Source: Armatimonadota bacterium
GTDB taxonomy: Bacteria > Armatimonadota > UBA5829 > DTLH01
Direction: 5' to 3'
NCBI GenBank assembly: GCA_016190935.1
Contig: JACPPP010000079.1
Coordinates: forward strand, 1-38,625
DNA length: 38,625 nucleotides
Shown here: positions 35,141 to 38,625 of the stretch, piece by piece
How positions within the stretch are numbered: the first letter of the stretch is position 1
How the letters are laid out: every line of letters begins with the position of its first letter
Position numbers and translations under genes: made by a program
The notes under the pieces: generated by a model
Told to the model about the DNA's origin: nothing
Seen by the model: only the letters and a program-made list of their open reading frames with translations
Database searches by the model: none

Positions 35141-35752
35141 CTACCGTCTGCCCAGCTCTCTTCTGCCCGGAGGAAGCGATGGCTCCTCCTGCTGGGTCTC
35201 GGGTTTGGTATATTGAATGCGGTGCTCCAACTTCTCCCGGCCCCGCTGGATGGTCCCCATCAGCTTAGCCGTAAAGTTTTCAAGGTTCGCCAGCACCTCT
35301 CTGGCATATTCATCGGCTCCTCGCCGGACCTCGCGCGCGGATGCCTCGGCGCTTGCCACTATCTCTCTGGCCTGCGCCGCCGCCAGCCTGTTGATCTCGC
35401 TCGACTCGACCAACTGAGCGGCTTGAGACTTCGCCTCATCTACCAGCCTGACCGCTTCCTCTCTGGCGCGCTCCACTGACATCGCCGCCTCTTCCCTGGC
35501 CGCGCTTACGATCTTATCGCTGTCGCTCGCCAGTCTCGTCGCGGTCCGGACCTCATCCGGCAGAGATGCCCTGATTTTGTTGATCAGCATATGGAACTCT
35601 TCCGTCTTTATCCCATAGGCCCGGCCCCATATTTCGAACAGGCCGCCGTCAACTATATCCTCCAGCTTGTCAAGCAGCTTCAGGATATCGACTTCGGGTC
35701 CACGCTGATGTAAGAAAGGATACCTTGGTATAGGTGTCTGCTCTTGGTTCAC
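35141..35752 (-). CDS. DivIVA/ATP-synthase-b-like coiled-coil protein
   Basis: [46 protein letters not shown] then long Ala/Glu/Arg coiled coil; sits next to coaD. Confidence 0.7.
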   Translation of the reverse strand: MNQEQTPIPRYPFLHQRGPEVDILKLLDKLEDIVDGGLFEIWGRAYGIKTEEFHMLINKIRASLPDEVRTATRLASDSDKIVSAAREEAAMSVERAREEAVRLVDEAKSQAAQLVESSEINRLAAAQAREIVASAEASAREVRRGADEYAREVLANLENFTAKLMGTIQRGREKLEHRIQYTKPETQQEEPSLPPGRRELGRR

Positions 35753-36249
35753 TTGTTTTTAACCTCCTGCAGCTTGCGAAGCTTTTCTTCCAACTTTATC
35801 GCCACCACCCGGGGTACCAGGCTGTCTACCCGGCCTCCGAGCGCTGCTATCTCTTTTACAATGCTAGAACTAAGATATGAGTAGTCGGCGCCGGTCATCA
35901 TAAATACTGTTTCCACTTCCGGCGCAAGGTTGCGGTTCATAAGCGCCATCTGCAATTCGAACTCGAAGTCCGACACAGCCCTCAGGCCCTTTACTATTAC
36001 GTTTGCCTCCCGGCTTCGGACGTAGTCTATAAGCAATCCATCAAAAGCGTCGGTTCGAACGTTCTGGATGTGGCTCGTTACCTCCCGGAGCATATCTATC
36101 CGCTCCTCAACGCTAAAAAGCGGCTGCTTGCCCAGGTTGGGCGAAACGGCGACAATCACCTCGCCGAACACTCTCGCCGCTCGCTCTATCACGTCGATAT
36201 GGCCGTACGTTACCGGATCAAAACTCCCCGGACAGACTGCTCTCATCAT
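35749..36249 (-). CDS. coaD: Pantetheine-phosphate adenylyltransferase
   Basis: [38 protein letters not shown]-track start at 36297 adds a heptad-encoded extension ([16 protein letters not shown]) that is probably not translated. Confidence 0.95.
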   Translation of the reverse strand: MMRAVCPGSFDPVTYGHIDVIERAARVFGEVIVAVSPNLGKQPLFSVEERIDMLREVTSHIQNVRTDAFDGLLIDYVRSREANVIVKGLRAVSDFEFELQMALMNRNLAPEVETVFMMTGADYSYLSSSIVKEIAALGGRVDSLVPRVVAIKLEEKLRKLQEVKNK

Positions 36250-36325
36250 AGCTATGAGCGATGAGCTATGAGTGTCTACTACTGCGCCACCCATCACCCA
36301 TCACTCATTCCTCATTGCTCATTTG

Positions 36326-38461
36326 CTAGCTCACCGCAGCGAGCTGGAATCCTTCGTATTTCTTCAGCATCTCCGACTTAAGGCGCAGAAGCTCGGGGTC
36401 TTTAAGCCCCGGGTCGCGGTCCACAGTCTCAAACGCCTCTTTCCTCGCCAGCTCAAGAATCGGAATATCCTTGAAGATATCAGTAACCTTAAGCGCCGGC
36501 ATTCCGCTTTGTCTGGTGCCGTAGAACTCGCCCGGCCCGCGTATCTTAAGGTCCTCTTCCGCTATTTCAAATCCATCGTTGGTCTGCGTCATCACCCGAA
36601 GTCTGGACAACGCTTCGTCCGTTCCTCCGTCTCCGATCAGCACGCAGTAGGCCTGGTGTTCTCCGCGTCCCACTCGCCCTCGAAGCTGATGGAGTTGCGC
36701 AAGCCCGAACCGGTCGGCATCTTCGACAACCATTACGGCTGCATCCGGCACATCTACCCCGACCTCGATGACCGTGGTCGAGACCAGCACGTCGAGATCA
36801 CCCTGCCTGAACGACTTCATCACTTGTTCCTTATCGGACGTTTTCATCTGTCCGTGCAGCAGAGCGACCCGGAAATCCGGCAAGACCTCCGAAGCCAGGT
36901 GTTCATAAAGCTCAGTCGCCGCGCGGGCCTGCATCTTCTCGGACTCCTCGATGAGTGGACAGACTACATAGGCCCGCCTGCCCTCCGAGAGAAGATTTCT
37001 CACTCCCTCGTAAACACGGTTTCGCTCATTGGTCCGCTTCCAGTGCGTCCGGATGGGCTTCCTCCCCGGAGGCAGTTCGTCGATTATTGAGATCTCCAGG
37101 TCACCGTAGACCGTCAGCGTGAGCGTCCTCGGGATCGGGGTAGCCGTCATCACGAGGACATCGGGACTCAGCCCCTTCTCCCGCAGCGCAGCCCGCTGCA
37201 GCACTCCGAAACGGTGCTGCTCATCTATTATTACGAGTCCAAGCCGCGAAAAGTCAACAGATTCCTGAATTAATGCATGAGTCCCTATTACAAGCTGGGT
37301 CTCTCCGGACGAGATTCTCTCTTGCGCGGCCCGCCGCTCTCTGGCTGGGATTCCGCCCATCAGCAGGTCGGCCCTCACGCCGGCCCTGGACAGCATCTCT
37401 GAAAGTCCCAGATAGTGCTGCGCTGCCAGCACCTCAGTCGGGGCCATCAGAGCCGACTGATAGCCGTTCCCGGCGGCAATCAGTATTGCGGCCACAGCCA
37501 CTGCCGTCTTGCCGGATCCCACGTCTCCCTGCAGCAGCCTGTTCATGCAGTCCGGCTTGGACATATCGTCGGCTATCTCACGGATGACCCTTTCCTGAGC
37601 GCCAGTCAGTTCGAACGGCAGTGCTTGAGCGAGCATCTGTTGCAAATTGTCAGGGATCCTAAATGCGATGCCCACTCCAGGGGCATCGATCTCTCGCTTT
37701 CGGATTGCAAGCGCAAGCTGCAGGAGGAAAAGCTCCTCAAACACAAGTCGTTTCCTGGCCGCTTCAAGCGCCTCAGTGCTCTCCGGAAAGTGCATGTTCC
37801 GGACGGCGTCCCGCACGTCCATCAGGTCGAGCCTGTCCCTCAGGCCATCCGGCAGAATCTCGGCAATCAGCCCAAGGTAACCATCCAGGACGTTTGACAC
37901 GATCTTGCGCATCATGCCCTGGGACAGTCCCTCGGTGAGTGGATAGATGGGAACTACCCTACTGGTAGAAAGAAGATCGGCGTCTTCCTTGAATTCCTCC
38001 CACTCAGGACTTTGGATTTCGATCCCCCAGCGGGAATACTGAGCGGCCCCATAGGCGATAATCTCCCGCCCGCGCATCTTGTAAAACTTGTCCTTCAGGT
38101 AGTGCTGGTTGAACCAGCTCAGCGTTGCAACTCCTGATCCGTCGTCGATAGCAACCTTGGTGATCAGGATATTCCCGCGCGGCCTTATGTTTTCCACGGC
38201 CACGATCGTACCGCAGACGGTAACTTCCTCGTCCCCCTGGAGACTTCCGATCCTGGCTATCTTTGACCGGTCCTCATGCCGCCGCGGAAAGTGGTATATC
38301 AGGTCACGTACGTCAAAAATGCCCAGCTTGCCGAGCACGCGAGACAACCGTTCGCCGACCCCTTTAACATACTGCACCGGCGAATCCAGTTTCTTGTACG
38401 TAGACACGGAGCCGGGGCCTTTCTTTTGCGCCGGAGGGCTTTGGGCCTGTCTTATAGCCAT
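36326..38461 (-). CDS. recG: ATP-dependent DNA helicase RecG
   Basis: VKGVGERLSRVLGKLGIFDVRDLIYHFPRRHEDRS, LLQGDVGSGKTAVA, IIDEQHRFGVLQRAALREKG, VSTTVIEVGVDVPDAAVMVVEDADRFGLAQLHQLRGRVGRG. Confidence 0.98.
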   Translation of the reverse strand: MAIRQAQSPPAQKKGPGSVSTYKKLDSPVQYVKGVGERLSRVLGKLGIFDVRDLIYHFPRRHEDRSKIARIGSLQGDEEVTVCGTIVAVENIRPRGNILITKVAIDDGSGVATLSWFNQHYLKDKFYKMRGREIIAYGAAQYSRWGIEIQSPEWEEFKEDADLLSTSRVVPIYPLTEGLSQGMMRKIVSNVLDGYLGLIAEILPDGLRDRLDLMDVRDAVRNMHFPESTEALEAARKRLVFEELFLLQLALAIRKREIDAPGVGIAFRIPDNLQQMLAQALPFELTGAQERVIREIADDMSKPDCMNRLLQGDVGSGKTAVAVAAILIAAGNGYQSALMAPTEVLAAQHYLGLSEMLSRAGVRADLLMGGIPARERRAAQERISSGETQLVIGTHALIQESVDFSRLGLVIIDEQHRFGVLQRAALREKGLSPDVLVMTATPIPRTLTLTVYGDLEISIIDELPPGRKPIRTHWKRTNERNRVYEGVRNLLSEGRRAYVVCPLIEESEKMQARAATELYEHLASEVLPDFRVALLHGQMKTSDKEQVMKSFRQGDLDVLVSTTVIEVGVDVPDAAVMVVEDADRFGLAQLHQLRGRVGRGEHQAYCVLIGDGGTDEALSRLRVMTQTNDGFEIAEEDLKIRGPGEFYGTRQSGMPALKVTDIFKDIPILELARKEAFETVDRDPGLKDPELLRLKSEMLKKYEGFQLAAVS

Positions 38462-38548
38462 TCGGTGCTCCCGATTCGTCCTACCGATTATATGAGCCAG
38501 AGGCAGCTCTTGTCAAGCGGCCTTTGCTTAAAAGATGGGTTCTCATTT

Positions 38549-38577
38549 AGTATAACAGATTGAAGATTTAGTGTAAA
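38549..38577 (-). promoter_or_regulatory. Putative sigma70-type promoter TTTACA-17-TATACT for recG
   Basis: Minus strand: tttaca (38577-38572), tatact (38554-38549), 17-bp spacer. Confidence 0.6.
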
Positions 38578-38625
38578 ATTAGCGACCAGAGGCCGGATCA
38601 GGGGTTGGGGGCTGGGGGTTGGTAA

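Noticed and set aside
36250-36297. N-terminal extension of CoaD in the ORF track
   Set aside because: Encoded by heptad repeat sequence; the conserved CoaD start [12 protein letters not shown] is at 36249.

Overview
38.6 kb of chromosomal, high-GC bacterial sequence, probably diderm (an outer-membrane beta-barrel ORF and a BON protein are present). I cannot assign a taxon from sequence alone; an Armatimonadota-like or other deep-branching lineage is only a guess. Most of the window is core housekeeping DNA. Plus strand: the tuf 3' end, rpmG, thrS, a STAS/GT4/glycosidase-like trio, a TPR protein, nadK, a GIY-YIG-like ORF, recN, steA-like, steB/mctB-like, a GT2, galU, apgM, tilS, an S1-domain protein, a Ser/Arg/Tyr-rich secreted protein, a beta-barrel and an RsbW-like ATPase. 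Minus strand: a secreted protein, a BON protein, GH38 alpha-mannosidase, and the block recG-coaD-DivIVA-like-pta-ackA-DUF177-rpmF-plsX-fabH-fabD. There is one complete IS1380-type element with readable ends (about 4067-5952; 15-bp TIRs, 14/15 identical; flanking GAGTTG duplication). The most unusual content is intergenic. (i) More than a dozen tracts share a strict 7-bp period but have different unit sequences, and they often abut or supply stop codons. (ii) Several dispersed hairpin families differ by paired, compensatory substitutions in the stem while the loop is kept. (iii) A run of short perfect hairpins with 4-nt loops lies between pta and the DivIVA-like gene. (iv) At least two dispersed repeats appear to be inside core CDSs in frame. 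No rRNA, tRNA, CRISPR array or recognisable defence operon was seen. All calls come from reading the sequence; no searches were run.
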